Below, piece after piece: positions 47,801 through 50,791 of a DNA stretch of 64,000 nt. The stretch covers positions 33,232,364-33,296,363 of the forward strand of contig CM072523.1 of NCBI GenBank assembly GCA_036898135.1, in the 5' to 3' direction. Both the position numbers and the translations under genes were made by a program. The notes beneath the pieces were generated by a model that did not search any database, had not been told where the DNA came from, and was given only the letters and a program-made list of their open reading frames with translations. Source of the stretch: Oncomelania hupensis. Lineage: Eukaryota > Mollusca > Gastropoda > Littorinimorpha > Pomatiopsidae. Each line of letters opens with the position of its first letter. Position 1 is the first letter of the stretch.

Positions 47801-48095
47801 GTCCCCCTTCCTCTACAGGGTTGATAGCAGGGGCTAAAACAGCCTCGGTCTGCTCTGCCAGAGGTGGGTTGGCTGGCTGTCCTCCAGTTAACAACACAGC
47901 ATCTGCTGACTGTGGCTGGGTGGTAATTGGCGCTGTGGTGGTGGCACTGGTACCTAATGCAGTGGCACTCATTGTCACTGGTTGCTGGCTTGGTGGAACT
48001 GCTGTTGGCAGCTGCTGTTGTGCAGGAAGCGGTTGTACATTACTGTCCTGCTGGTTCTCCCCACCAGCAGGGTTAGCACGCATTACGATGGTCAT
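76..48095 (-). CDS. USP9X: USP9X / fat facets ortholog, ubiquitin C-terminal hydrolase, 34 N-terminal coding exons (3' end outside window)
   Basis: A spliced minus-strand gene encoding the N-terminal 1515 residues of a USP9X-family deubiquitinase, a large cytosolic cysteine protease that removes ubiquitin from many substrates. The exons translate into blocks closely matching vertebrate USP9X in order: [74 protein letters not shown], the ubiquitin-like domain (residues about 932-1011) and [12 protein letters not shown]. All 34 exons are open, use GT/AG junctions, have matching phases and sum to 4545 nt. The annotated start begins [12 protein letters not shown], like the vertebrate N-terminus. 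The catalytic USP domain (after about residue 1550 in vertebrates) is not reached, so the gene runs off the left edge. Introns are packed with transposons; no exon is broken. USP24 or USP34 is a poorer fit. Confidence 0.97.
768..914 (-). CDS. USP9X: USP9X exon 33
   Basis: Residues 1418-1466, phase 0. Contains [16 protein letters not shown] and [13 protein letters not shown], collinear with vertebrate USP9X. Flanked by TTCAG and AGG|GTGAAT. Confidence 0.95.
950..2835. mobile_element. hAT-type non-autonomous element (CAGACTTGC family), carrying a nested element
   Basis: The left end reads CAGACTTGCTTACC at 950 and the right end GGCAAGTCTG at 2835, inverted complements over about 10 bp. Flanking hexamers AAATAC and AAATGC match 5 of 6. 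The body, with the nested element at 1105-2161 removed, is collinear with the elements at 46057-46915 and 3097-4657. No transposase remains. hAT assignment is inferred from the CAG...CTG ends and from a sister element at 35594 that keeps a hAT C-terminus. Confidence 0.7.
1105..2161. mobile_element. Nested MITE-like element with GGGCCC-rich ends
   Basis: Terminal inverted repeats are CAGGGCTAGAAATTA at the left and TAATTTCGAGCCCTT at the right, 13 of 15 complementary. CTAAG is duplicated on both sides (1100-1104 and 2162-2166). Uninterrupted copies of the host element elsewhere read TTTACTAAGCAAAT, which confirms the insertion site. A minus-strand open stretch at 1604-1879 is rich in Lys and Glu with no recognised domain. 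Confidence 0.7.
3097..4657. mobile_element. hAT-type non-autonomous element, second copy, carrying a nested SINE
   Basis: Shares the GTTGACAGTACTCC segment near its left end and the CGAACGTATGGTAGGCAA right end with the 950-2835 copy. The left terminus is decayed (CAGCTTGCC). Flanks TATAGG and TATAAA match at 4 of 6. About 3375-3945 is unlike the other copies and may be a further insertion or replacement. A 5S-like SINE is nested at 4011-4309. Confidence 0.55.
4011..4309 (-). mobile_element. 5S rRNA-derived SINE, antisense copy
   Basis: Flanked by an exact 13-bp direct repeat AGTTTGTGTTGTA at 3998-4010 and 4310-4322, a clear target-site duplication. On the minus strand it carries a tRNA-like box A (GATAGTGCAGTGG), then a 5S-like control region (TTAGCACTTGGATGGGTG ACCGC), and ends in a T-rich tail. 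About 85% like the sense copy at 43414-43706. Confidence 0.8.
4754..4865 (-). CDS. USP9X: USP9X exon 32
   Basis: Residues 1380-1417; enters in phase 2 and leaves in phase 0. Contains [14 protein letters not shown] and [11 protein letters not shown], matching the hydrophobic block of vertebrate USP9X. Donor CAG|GTATAG. Confidence 0.92.
5241..6708. mobile_element. MITE-like DNA transposon with 16-bp inverted repeats
   Basis: Perfect inverted repeats CAGAGCTTATTCTAGG at 5241-5256 and 6693-6708. AGGAA flanks both ends as a 5-bp direct repeat. The interior has a long G/C tract near 5290-5330, a tRNA-like segment near 5745-5850 and no intact transposase. CAG...CTG ends suggest the hAT superfamily; this is inference. 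Confidence 0.75.
5745..5850 (+). repeat. tRNA-like sequence inside the 5241-6708 element
   Basis: Shows a Leu/Ser-type box A (GTGGCCAAGTGGGCTAAGG) and a box B (GTGGGTTCGAGCC) about 65 bp apart. The acceptor stem does not pair, so this is a SINE head or pseudo-tRNA rather than a working tRNA gene. Confidence 0.4.
6888..7054 (-). CDS. USP9X: USP9X exon 31
   Basis: Residues 1325-1379 plus two bases. Contains [18 protein letters not shown], matching the DALSKEKAWQTF region of vertebrate USP9X. Donor AA|GTGAGT. Confidence 0.95.
7317..7475 (-). CDS. USP9X: USP9X exon 30
   Basis: Residues 1272-1324, phase 0. Contains [20 protein letters not shown], aligned to the AIQKIIWASGCGSLQL block. Donor TCT|GTAAGA. 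Confidence 0.93.
7836..9645. mobile_element. hAT-type element (CAGACCTGCC family) filling most of intron 29
   Basis: The ends CAGACCTGCC (7836) and GGCAGGTCTG (9645) are perfect 10-bp inverted repeats of the same family as the elements at 34340 and 35594. Flanking hexamers are not clearly duplicated (GTAAAA and TTGAAA), so the boundaries rest on the inverted repeats and the hAT-like coding relic. It makes up about 83% of intron 29 and ends 17 nt from the exon 29 donor. Confidence 0.55.
8017..8253 (+). pseudogene. hAT transposase C-terminal (dimerisation) fragment
   Basis: An open stretch with [20 protein letters not shown] then [15 protein letters not shown]. This is the hATC signature in which a Ser-Ala-x-x-Glu-Arg-x-Phe-Ser core precedes a conserved helix. 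The usual CERVFS has decayed to CTSFFS. The N-terminal and catalytic parts are missing, so it is an internally deleted remnant. Confidence 0.65.
9663..9830 (-). CDS. USP9X: USP9X exon 29
   Basis: Residues 1216-1271, phase 0. Encodes [11 protein letters not shown] through [10 protein letters not shown], aligned to the AVAEACQPG...RLAQQ segment of vertebrate USP9X. Less conserved than its neighbours. Confidence 0.93.
10480..11060 (-). repeat. AGGTCA-rich interspersed repeat, antisense copy
   Basis: Contains repeated TGACCTTGACC motifs (near 10500, 10565 and 10590) and a reverse-complement match to the repeats at 54745-56235 and 58255-59850, including the segments for GAGGTCTCATGAGTATA and AACAAACATTCGATGAC. 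Confidence 0.7.
11232..11301 (-). CDS. USP9X: USP9X exon 28
   Basis: A 70-nt exon, residues 1192-1215, completing the split Arg codon of exon 27. Encodes [20 protein letters not shown], aligned to the ALKIAKLLLTAIG stretch. Donor CAG|GTATGT. Confidence 0.92.
11450..12960 (-). mobile_element. DNA-transposon relic, copy 1
   Basis: Collinear with 19090-21130: both start near ACCTCCAACAT with AT-rich TTAGGG-type ends and carry the same minus-strand coding relic. The ends are degenerate, so the boundaries are approximate. Confidence 0.5.
12002..12693 (-). pseudogene. Transposase-like coding relic, copy 1 (frameshifted)
   Basis: Three minus-strand frames form one broken protein. It has an N-terminal part with [20 protein letters not shown], a middle part with [20 protein letters not shown] followed by [14 protein letters not shown], and a Lys/Glu-rich coiled-coil tail ([18 protein letters not shown]) ending at 12002. 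The SHGQAxxxRGFxxNK motif recalls the hATC core SSxxxERxFS but is not identical, so hAT kinship is inference. At least two frameshifts separate the parts. Confidence 0.55.
13000..13490 (-). pseudogene. I-clade LINE 3' remnant with RNase H-type segment
   Basis: Minus-strand frames encode [20 protein letters not shown] (RNase H-like), then [20 protein letters not shown], then a decayed CxxHFMSEC tail. This order is seen at the C-terminus of I-clade elements. An internal deletion joins the RNase H start directly to the C-terminal part. Confidence 0.6.
14157..16550 (+). CDS. LINE ORF2: C-terminal endonuclease plus reverse transcriptase
   Basis: About 797 codons without a stop, although the first ATG is only at 14796. 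Residues 1-70 hold the last part of an APE-type endonuclease: GDFNFHFD at the start and SDHLAI near residue 66. The RT domain follows: [55 protein letters not shown] and FYADDSQ (15702-15722). The C-terminus [18 protein letters not shown] is typical of CR1/L2 elements. It encodes target-primed reverse transcription. The reading frame is intact apart from the missing 5' end, so this copy may be fairly young. Codon use is C-rich, unlike the AT-rich introns around it. Confidence 0.88.
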   Translation: MGDFNFHFDKPDHPDTKRLCRSLSNHNLTQHIIQPTHRLGHTIDWIITRTSDKLFLDSDISSVLPSDHLAILVFLNLPPPHKQQLLVSRRKLKPVNREIFFAEAVDLLSDSSSSDLASHFDSSLRKLLDNHAPVTSCSRPDRLPSPWLTHEIATAKRERRQAERRWRLSGLTVHRQIFQTIRSKVCRLISDAKRKHLQNKILESTSSKTLYATMNKLLGTPKESPLPNTHKKEELPSAFSTYFSDKIQSLRNTLDILPSPPCPPDSPFTGTPLSFFRSLSQAEVLKIIKTMSLKTCELDPLPASLYLDGLPKLLPFITDIINTSLETGSVPDIFKSAIVRPLLKKRNLDPNDLKNYRPVSNLSFLSKLLEKVVLNQLNAHLTINNLLSPFQSAYRKHHSTETALLHILNDLLLSTDSGNISLLTLLDLSAAFDTIDHSILLHRLQHSFGITDSAHSWFLSYFSDRRQSVIIDGISSDPVRLSCGVPQGSVLGPVLFTLYTSPLTNIILSHHINHHFYADDSQLQDKDKPDNIQALLTRTADCCEDVKDWMTANKLKLNDDKTEAMLVGTRQKLPQLPSSLHLQLDGTSIPLSDSAKNLGVILDSSLSMTSFVSATARACYFHLRRISQIRKYLTTEAATKLAVSLILSRIDYCNSLLSGLPRSTTLPLQRVQNNTARLVLRKKKSDHVTPLLKALHWLPISQRIQYKTLSLCYKSLNNSAPLYLSDLLHPYIPSRSLRSASDPLRLRIPRSKLSTFGSRSFSVYGPSIWNTLPLSLRQKPSPTSFQSALKTYLFKQF
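14157..16782 (+). mobile_element. 5'-truncated CR1/L2-type LINE with ATT tail
   Basis: A single open frame runs from the truncation at 14157 to a TAA at 16550, followed by a 3' region ending AGCGCATTATAAATACAG and an ATT repeat (16740-16782). It lies antisense in USP9X intron 27, the largest intron (6049 bp). No convincing target-site duplication was found. Confidence 0.85.
17351..17442 (-). CDS. USP9X: USP9X exon 27
   Basis: Residues 1162-1191 plus two bases. Contains [20 protein letters not shown], aligned to the [20 protein letters not shown] block of vertebrate USP9X. Donor CG|GTAAGA. Confidence 0.94.
17688..17861. repeat. 87-bp tandem duplication
   Basis: Two head-to-tail copies (17688-17774 and 17775-17861) differ at about two positions. 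A 21-bp tandem duplication (AGTAGCTAGAACTTCTGCAAT) follows at 17929-17970. Both lie in USP9X intron 26. Confidence 0.9.
18143..18205 (-). CDS. USP9X: USP9X exon 26
   Basis: A 63-nt exon, residues 1141-1161, phase 0: [19 protein letters not shown], aligned to YALLMPAGAPLADDSSDFQ. Confidence 0.92.
18642..18769 (-). CDS. USP9X: USP9X exon 25
   Basis: Residues 1098-1140, completing the split Asp codon. Contains [18 protein letters not shown], aligned to LDSLFFGPSASQVLYLTE. Donor GAG|GTACAT. Confidence 0.92.
19090..21130 (-). mobile_element. DNA-transposon relic, copy 2, with nested retroposon
   Basis: Paralogous to 11450-12960. The minus-strand coding relic lies in pieces at 19600-19980 (coiled coil), 20022-20172 ([18 protein letters not shown]) and 20586-20760 ([16 protein letters not shown]). 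It is interrupted by a 387-bp retroposon at 20186-20572. Internal stop codons and frameshifts make it non-functional. Confidence 0.55.
20186..20572 (+). mobile_element. Bipartite short retroposon (LINE 5' leader joined to LINE 3' end)
   Basis: Bounded by an exact 13-bp duplication ACACAAGAGAGTA at 20173-20185 and 20573-20585. The first about 100 bp (GGCCGGTCCCAAGCCCGG, then GGAGGAGGGTTGGG) looks like a LINE leader. The rest encodes a LINE C-terminus: [20 protein letters not shown] then [20 protein letters not shown]. The middle of a full LINE is absent, so this is an internally deleted, non-autonomous copy. Confidence 0.75.
21821..21941 (-). CDS. USP9X: USP9X exon 24
   Basis: Residues 1058-1097 plus one base. 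Contains [20 protein letters not shown], aligned to [20 protein letters not shown]. Confidence 0.96.
22199..22336 (-). CDS. USP9X: USP9X exon 23
   Basis: Residues 1012-1057, phase 0. Contains [18 protein letters not shown] and SLPGV, a near-identical match to the serine-rich linker after the ubiquitin-like domain of USP9X. Confidence 0.97.
23030..23267 (-). CDS. USP9X: USP9X exon 22 (ubiquitin-like domain)
   Basis: Residues 932-1011. Encodes most of the ubiquitin-like domain: [20 protein letters not shown], then [19 protein letters not shown]. Donor TCG|GTAGGT. Confidence 0.97.
23527..23834 (-). CDS. USP9X: USP9X exon 21
   Basis: The longest internal exon, residues 830-931 plus two bases. 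Contains [37 protein letters not shown] and [17 protein letters not shown], all close to vertebrate USP9X. Confidence 0.98.
23940..25042. mobile_element. hAT-type element with 6-bp target-site duplication
   Basis: Perfect inverted repeats CAGAGCATGGAATT (23940-23953) and AATTCCATGCTCTG (25029-25042), flanked by an exact AGAGAT duplication (23934-23939 and 25043-25048). On the minus strand, downstream of an ATG at 24824, a decayed segment [20 protein letters not shown] resembles the start of a hAT-type zinc-finger transposase. A Lys/Glu-rich frame at 24330-24677 follows. Confidence 0.8.
25411..25528 (-). CDS. USP9X: USP9X exon 20
   Basis: Residues 790-829. Contains [10 protein letters not shown] and [14 protein letters not shown], matching vertebrate USP9X. 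The codon shared with exon 19 becomes Asn where vertebrates have Lys. Confidence 0.97.
25857..25960 (-). CDS. USP9X: USP9X exon 19
   Basis: Residues 756-789 plus two bases. Encodes [20 protein letters not shown] and [12 protein letters not shown], near-identical to vertebrate USP9X. Donor AA|GTGAGT. Confidence 0.97.
26793..27115. repeat. Degenerate CCCC-rich minisatellite
   Basis: About a dozen imperfect units of roughly 20 bp with the core TTGATACCTCCCCATACCCC. The reading frames inside it are repeat artefacts. It lies in USP9X intron 18. Confidence 0.8.
27131..27340. repeat. Trinucleotide microsatellites (TAA)n and (CTA)n
   Basis: TAA runs at about 27131-27189 and 27297-27336, separated by a CTA run at 27190-27220. 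Low-complexity Ile/Ser reading frames here are not genes. Confidence 0.95.
27410..27481 (-). repeat. Degenerate tRNA-like sequence with Pol III A and B boxes
   Basis: On the minus strand a box A (TAGCTTAGTTGG) and a box B (AGTTCGAATCT) fit tRNA consensus, and runs of T follow directly. The 3' strand CGCGGGC would suit an acceptor stem, but the 5' strand has drifted to GCCTTGG, and no normal 7-nt anticodon loop forms. Pseudo-tRNA or SINE head. Confidence 0.5.
27929..28000 (-). CDS. USP9X: USP9X exon 18
   Basis: Residues 732-755, phase 0: [20 protein letters not shown], aligned to [20 protein letters not shown]. Donor AAG|GTGAGT. Confidence 0.97.
28440..29138. repeat. 73-bp inverted repeat pair with local direct repeats
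   Basis: 28440-28512 and 29037-29109 are inverted copies matching at about 71 of 73 positions. A 28-bp direct repeat (29004-29031 and 29111-29138) flanks only the right arm. The spacer holds no coding sequence. Confidence 0.85.
30084..30774. mobile_element. piggyBac-like MITE with TTAA target duplication
   Basis: TTAA at 30084-30087 and 30771-30774 brackets perfect inverted repeats (CTCTTAGCGTCCTATA at the left). The 683-bp body starts with GCGCGGTAATGCGCGC. A short plus-strand frame from 30340 ([19 protein letters not shown]) may be the start of a lost transposase; this is inference. Confidence 0.7.
30955..31006 (-). CDS. USP9X: USP9X exon 17 (52-nt exon)
   Basis: Residues 714-731: [18 protein letters not shown], identical to vertebrate USP9X over [11 protein letters not shown]. 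Donor CAG|GTAATT. Confidence 0.96.
31350..31437 (-). CDS. USP9X: USP9X exon 16
   Basis: Residues 685-713 plus two bases. Ends in VQERLKFL, matching VQERLNFL of vertebrate USP9X. Donor AG|GTAAGT. Confidence 0.94.
31526..31603 (+). repeat. 80-bp TGACAC...GTGTCA repeat, copy 1
   Basis: Begins TGACACTCAG, ends TTGTGTCA and contains CTCTAGCCTA. The most divergent of five same-orientation copies. Confidence 0.65.
31943..32093 (-). CDS. USP9X: USP9X exon 15
   Basis: Residues 635-684 plus one base. Contains [17 protein letters not shown], aligned to APQNLSQTQRSPHVFYR. Confidence 0.96.
32399..32515 (-). CDS. USP9X: USP9X exon 14
   Basis: Residues 596-634, phase 0. Contains [18 protein letters not shown] and [13 protein letters not shown], matching vertebrate USP9X. 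Confidence 0.97.
32761..32868 (-). CDS. USP9X: USP9X exon 13
   Basis: Residues 560-595, phase 0. Contains [17 protein letters not shown] and [12 protein letters not shown], near-identical to vertebrate USP9X. Confidence 0.98.
33031..33129 (-). CDS. USP9X: USP9X exon 12
   Basis: Residues 527-559, phase 0: [20 protein letters not shown] then GVMAHK, nearly invariant in USP9X. Donor AAG|GTATGA. Confidence 0.98.
33410..33514 (-). CDS. USP9X: USP9X exon 11
   Basis: Residues 492-526, phase 0. Contains [20 protein letters not shown], matching vertebrate USP9X. Donor CAG|GTTAGT. Confidence 0.98.
33641..33722 (+). repeat. 80-bp TGACAC...GTGTCA repeat, copy 2
   Basis: Shares TGACACTCAG, CTCTAGCCTAGTA and GTCATCATTGTGTCA with the other copies. 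Confidence 0.8.
33991..34143 (-). CDS. USP9X: USP9X exon 10
   Basis: Residues 441-491, phase 0. Contains [20 protein letters not shown] and [19 protein letters not shown], close to vertebrate USP9X. Confidence 0.98.
34340..35208. mobile_element. hAT-type element (CAGACCTGCC family), 869 bp
   Basis: Ends TAGACCTGCC and GGCAGGTCTG, with exact flanking hexamer CAAATG on both sides. A minus-strand frame at 34594-34917 includes an acidic stretch ([16 protein letters not shown]) with a Met start, possibly the N-terminus of a deleted transposase. Confidence 0.75.
35329..35409 (+). repeat. 80-bp TGACAC...GTGTCA repeat, copy 3
   Basis: 81 bp from TGACACTCAGCTGGAACC to CATCATTGTGTCA; about 90% like the copy at 37800. 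Confidence 0.85.
35594..36967 (-). mobile_element. hAT element with perfect inverted repeats and 6-bp target duplication
   Basis: Ends CAGACCTGCTTAC (35594) and GTAAGCAGGTCTG (36967) are exact inverted complements, and CACTTA flanks both sides. It contains a broken hAT transposase on the minus strand. It is the only copy of this terminal family here with a recognisable transposase C-terminus in the expected position, so it anchors the family to hAT. Confidence 0.85.
35942..36715 (-). pseudogene. hAT transposase, internally deleted and frameshifted
   Basis: Starts with an acidic Met-initiated segment ([20 protein letters not shown]) and meets a stop near 36600. It continues with [20 protein letters not shown] and [14 protein letters not shown], and in a shifted frame ends with the hATC dimerisation motif [19 protein letters not shown] then [12 protein letters not shown]. 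The zinc finger and catalytic core are missing, so it could not transpose by itself. Confidence 0.75.
37062..37386 (+). mobile_element. SINE with CR1/L2-like 3' end, copy 1
   Basis: Collinear with 45943-47122: both contain GAGTATAAACC or AGTATAAACC near the 5' end, then CGCCCAAAGGCTGCAAGTGG or similar. They end with CTCTTGAGCT and (here) AGCGCTTTATAAAAG. The tail resembles AGCGCATTATAAAT at the end of the LINE at 14157-16782. Confidence 0.65.
37572..37710 (-). CDS. USP9X: USP9X exon 9
   Basis: Residues 394-440. Contains [20 protein letters not shown], identical to vertebrate USP9X, then [12 protein letters not shown]. Donor GCT|GTAAGT. Confidence 0.98.
37800..37880 (+). repeat. 80-bp TGACAC...GTGTCA repeat, copy 4
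   Basis: 81 bp. Shares with copy 5 an upstream GCAACTGTAGAAACT segment, so the true unit may be about 100 bp. Confidence 0.85.
38321..38505 (-). CDS. USP9X: USP9X exon 8
   Basis: Residues 333-393 plus two bases. Contains [20 protein letters not shown] and [16 protein letters not shown], close to vertebrate USP9X. Confidence 0.98.
38730..38851. repeat. (GA)n microsatellite
   Basis: About 120 bp of GA with scattered GACA units. A second GA/GACA run lies at 38967-39028, next to the exon 7 donor. Confidence 0.97.
38884..38961 (+). repeat. 80-bp TGACAC...GTGTCA repeat, copy 5
   Basis: 78 bp, lying between the two GA runs; slightly shortened inside relative to copies 3 and 4. Confidence 0.8.
39040..39106 (-). 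CDS. USP9X: USP9X exon 7 (67-nt exon)
   Basis: Residues 310-332: [20 protein letters not shown], aligned to [20 protein letters not shown]. Donor GTG|GTGAGT. Confidence 0.95.
40028..41138 (-). mobile_element. hAT-type element with exact 6-bp target duplication
   Basis: Ends CAGGGCTTCCA (40028) and TGGAAGCCTTG (41138), inverted complements at 10 of 11. ATTTCA is duplicated exactly (40022-40027 and 41139-41144). On the minus strand, 40690-40908 encodes [20 protein letters not shown] then a C-x-x-C ([12 protein letters not shown]), an N-terminal zinc-finger start like that of hAT-type transposases. The catalytic part is absent. Confidence 0.75.
41885..42000 (-). CDS. USP9X: USP9X exon 6
   Basis: Residues 272-309 plus two bases. 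Contains [20 protein letters not shown], aligned to [20 protein letters not shown]. Donor AA|GTAAGC. Confidence 0.97.
42249..42363 (-). CDS. USP9X: USP9X exon 5
   Basis: Residues 233-271. Contains [11 protein letters not shown] and [12 protein letters not shown], aligned to FHIYNGTRPCE and LFARSPDPRSPK. Donor AGG|GTGAGT. Confidence 0.96.
42955..43067 (-). CDS. USP9X: USP9X exon 4
   Basis: Residues 196-232 plus two bases. Contains [20 protein letters not shown] and MVLNPQCK, near-identical to vertebrate USP9X. Donor AA|GTATGT. Confidence 0.98.
43414..43706 (+). mobile_element. 5S rRNA-derived SINE, sense copy
   Basis: Flanked by TATGCCC at 43407-43413 and 43707-43713. Begins GGGGTGTCGGATAGCGCAG (tRNA-like box A). 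It then carries a 45-bp block from GGTTAAGC to GGATGGGTGACCGC that aligns without gaps to the internal control region of 5S rRNA. Ends CTACCTTTACCTTTTT. Confidence 0.8.
44184..44372 (+). repeat. Possible CR1/L2-related SINE fragment after a poly-T run
   Basis: A T run (44184-44206) precedes a moderately GC-rich segment ending in AGTGCCTTGAGCAGG and CGCTACATAAGAACTATTA, reminiscent of the 3' ends of the other SINEs here. Weak match. Confidence 0.3.
45040..45214 (+). mobile_element. RTE-like LINE 3' fragment (copy B)
   Basis: Encodes only the last part of the family C-terminus ([20 protein letters not shown]), then the shared 3' sequence CGATCATCTGTGGTGCCCC and a degenerate GGATA-type tail. 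Confidence 0.75.
45718..45830 (-). CDS. USP9X: USP9X exon 3
   Basis: Residues 158-195. Contains [20 protein letters not shown] and [14 protein letters not shown], near-identical to vertebrate USP9X. Donor CAC|GTAAGT. Confidence 0.98.
45943..47122 (+). mobile_element. SINE with CR1/L2-like 3' end, copy 2, split by a hAT element
   Basis: The 5' part (45943-46056) and 3' part (46922-47122) together match the SINE at 37062-37386. The break is the insertion of the element at 46057-46915. The SINE is therefore older than that element. Confidence 0.65.
46057..46915. mobile_element. hAT-type non-autonomous element (CAGACTTGC family), least interrupted copy
   Basis: 859 bp with ends CAGACTTGCATACC and GGTAGGCAAGTCTG, flanked by TCCAGA and TCCAAA (5 of 6). 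Serves as the reference for the interrupted copies at 950, 3097 and 56429. No transposase. Confidence 0.75.
47342..47489 (-). CDS. USP9X: USP9X exon 2
   Basis: Residues 109-157 plus one base. Contains [20 protein letters not shown] and [14 protein letters not shown], close to vertebrate USP9X. Donor G|GTGAGA. Confidence 0.98.
47772..48095 (-). CDS. USP9X: USP9X exon 1 (coding start)
   Basis: Residues 1-108. The Met at 48095 starts [19 protein letters not shown], comparable to the MTATTRGSPVGGNDNQGQ start of the vertebrate protein, with G at -3. The rest is a poorly conserved Gln/Pro/Thr-rich linker ending [14 protein letters not shown] before a GTGAGG donor. Confidence 0.9.
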
Positions 48096-48130
48096 GTCTC
48101 AGGGCTTTTGGGCCCTATGCTGTTTGTGTT
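48096..48130 (-). other. USP9X: USP9X 5' untranslated segment of exon 1
   Basis: A TGTTGCAG acceptor just above 48130 suggests that coding exon 1 is preceded by a separate untranslated exon. 48131-49477 would then be intron; nothing else is recognised there. Confidence 0.5.
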
Positions 48131-49478
48131 CTGCAACACATTGTCAAGAATCAATAAACTGTGTGAAATACCAAAGTACAACAGTTGAAAAAGACTCAGA
48201 AAAGTTTGTACGTTTGCGTCCTGCAGACGTACACATTTTCTCCGAATCGCTTAAGTCGAAAATATGACAAATGAGTAGCCAACTAATTCACAGCAAACCC
48301 CTCAACAACGATTTCCATAGACGACGATTCAAGGTTGTGTCGTGCCTTTAAAATCGCATGCTCGTGCATTGTAATTTGTATACTTCCTCTATGCAATTGA
48401 ATTATGTCGCTGCTGCACTCACCAATTGAGGAATTTCAAAATTTGCAAAAGGATTAATAAATTTGGATAACTAAGACAGTAAGAGTTCCATGGGCTCTAA
48501 AATTTATTTTTAGGGGAGGGAACACTGGTACAAGTTAAAATACCAAGCATATCAATTCAAATTGACACTTTGTAAAACTAAGCTAAGGACTTAGTCTAGG
48601 AGTAGGAGTAGGACATATATTTTAAAATAATAAATATTTGAAATCTTTTATCAGAATTAGAAAGCACTCAAATTCCATACCCCAAGAGAAGACAGTCATA
48701 AAACGAGTTTTCCTCAAACATGATATGTCACTGTGCAATATACTACTAGTATAAAAAAAATCGACAATATCCAGATATACTCCCCTCGATATTATTAGTT
48801 ACATATTTCCGAAGGAAAGAAAGTATTTGTATTATCTGCAATGCAGGTATTCATGTATATTATGGTCTTTTTTCTGTTAATAGAATGTAAAGAACTGAAG
48901 AAAAAAAATTAAATGCCGAATGACTTTGGAGCTGTTACAATGATGTGGGGAGTATATCTGGATATTGCCAAAAAGTCTTAGTTAAACTTAAAGGAAAACC
49001 AAATGCACACAAGTCGCAAGAAGCAGAATCACCAACAGCTGATTGATGTTTTGCAAAAGTTTTCTCTCAATACGACATAAATGAAAGTAAAAAAGTGTTA
49101 ACGCTAAAATGAACAAAGTTTTACAAAAAAACATTCATTTACTACTCGATAAAAATAAACACTGAGCTCACAGTGACAATGACGTTTGGCTGAGCCATCA
49201 AAATTCCCTAGTCAGATACGACTGGACATGTTAAACTTGGCACAACAGCAACACTACCAATTTTTCTGATATTTTGCTTACAGAATTACAATAAAGACTA
49301 ACTTTAATAGCAATATTTATATATATCTCTTTGTTACAGACCTTTCGTAACTTCAGTAATCGGCCAAAATATACTCGTCTTTAGCAGTAAACATACAACC
49401 GGGGAAAGCAAAAATGGCCGTCGACGGGGTTTCGATACGGGCTTCCTCATCACAATAACATTAAATGCCATACATACC

Positions 49479-49806
49479 TTCAGCGTCGGCAATTGTGATA
49501 AGTAACGTTCACTCAAACAATATGGTAGCCGACATCAGAATATATCAACAAAAAGTTCCAATTACGCAGACACAAAATGCAGTTAAACAAGCATACCAAT
49601 ACATTCGACTGCGGCCTGAGATTAGGGGTAATGAATGAATCTCGTTTGTCTGAGATTATTTATTATTTTTTAAAATTATATAATTAAAATTTTAATTTGG
49701 TTATGAAGCAATATAACATTACTTGCAACAATTGTTTTTATATTTGATATTCACCGCTAGTTTCTCATTTATACGGGAAATCGCCTAACGAGATTGTTTA
49801 TCCAAA
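49479..49806. promoter_or_regulatory. Candidate bidirectional promoter of USP9X and PCCA
   Basis: A strong minus-strand donor AAG|GTATGT at 49478 marks a likely USP9X 5' untranslated exon starting within about 100 bp above it. The PCCA start codon lies at 49807 on the other strand. The two transcripts would diverge from roughly 300 bp. No TATA box is obvious. Start sites are inferred, not seen. Confidence 0.45.
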
Positions 49807-49887
49807 ATGGCAGCTTCCTGTCGACGGCTAGCGGCATCTACTTCTCTCATTCAATTACACACTTCTCGACTAGGCTTTCGTCAAAGG
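49807..49887 (+). CDS. PCCA: PCCA exon 1 (mitochondrial presequence)
   Basis: 27 codons from an AAAATGG start; six Arg, several Ser and Thr and no acidic residues, as expected of a matrix-targeting peptide. Donor AGG|GTAAAA. Confidence 0.8.
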
Positions 49888-50734
49888 GTAAAACTGCAAT
49901 GAATAAAAGTCTGTTTATGCAGTGTTGACGTTTGGACAAGATGCGATATTGTGCGCTTTTTTAATGACATATAACAAGTCGGTGTTCTCAATGTCATTCA
50001 AACTATCGGCCGCTAGTCGTTGCCTTACATTCAAGTTACAGCGCCGCTACTACTACTAGTACTAGGCTACCTAAAGAACTTTTCACGACTAACAATGACA
50101 CGACCTGTTCAACAAATTATTTCTAAAGTAGGCCTAGATGAGCGTTGCAGTAGAGCAGTTATTGATCGACATTGCTGGGCTTGCGATGTATGTTCCTGAC
50201 AAAATTATTAATTAATTGAACTGGACCACATGCGCTGTAGTGTACATTAAACTTTAGAAGAACATTTAAAAACTCGATTTGTAAGTCCAATGTGATCAGT
50301 TCATGGTATTAATTGAAACAGATTTTTATAAACTGAAAATTCGTATCTAAACACAAGTGTTTGTTGTTTATATTATATTTCTTCATTTCAGTCTACCAGT
50401 CAGTTGTTAACCGTTGTCAAGGGGATATTGCATTGAGTTAAAAGCAATATTGCTAGGCAATCTGCCTAGTGATCATAAAAATTGACCAATAATTCTAGCT
50501 CAATATGTATTAGAAATAACTAGTTTATTTTTAAAAGCATTTTCCCATAATAAAGTTTGTTCTAACACTTTGTGCATATACTCAATCAAACATATGCATA
50601 CTATTACTTGCAAGGCTAATAAATTATGTAGTATTCTCCATTTAAAAAAAATACAGGTACTATCTGCATCCAAAAGGCATTTTTAAATTAGACAACAAAG
50701 TTTATTGCACATGAAAAATATTCATTTCAGTGAA

Positions 50735-50791
<57 letters not shown>

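Noticed and set aside
47821..48267. A 148-codon plus-strand frame
   Set aside because: It is the antisense of USP9X exon 1 and its 5' untranslated region, with no domain.
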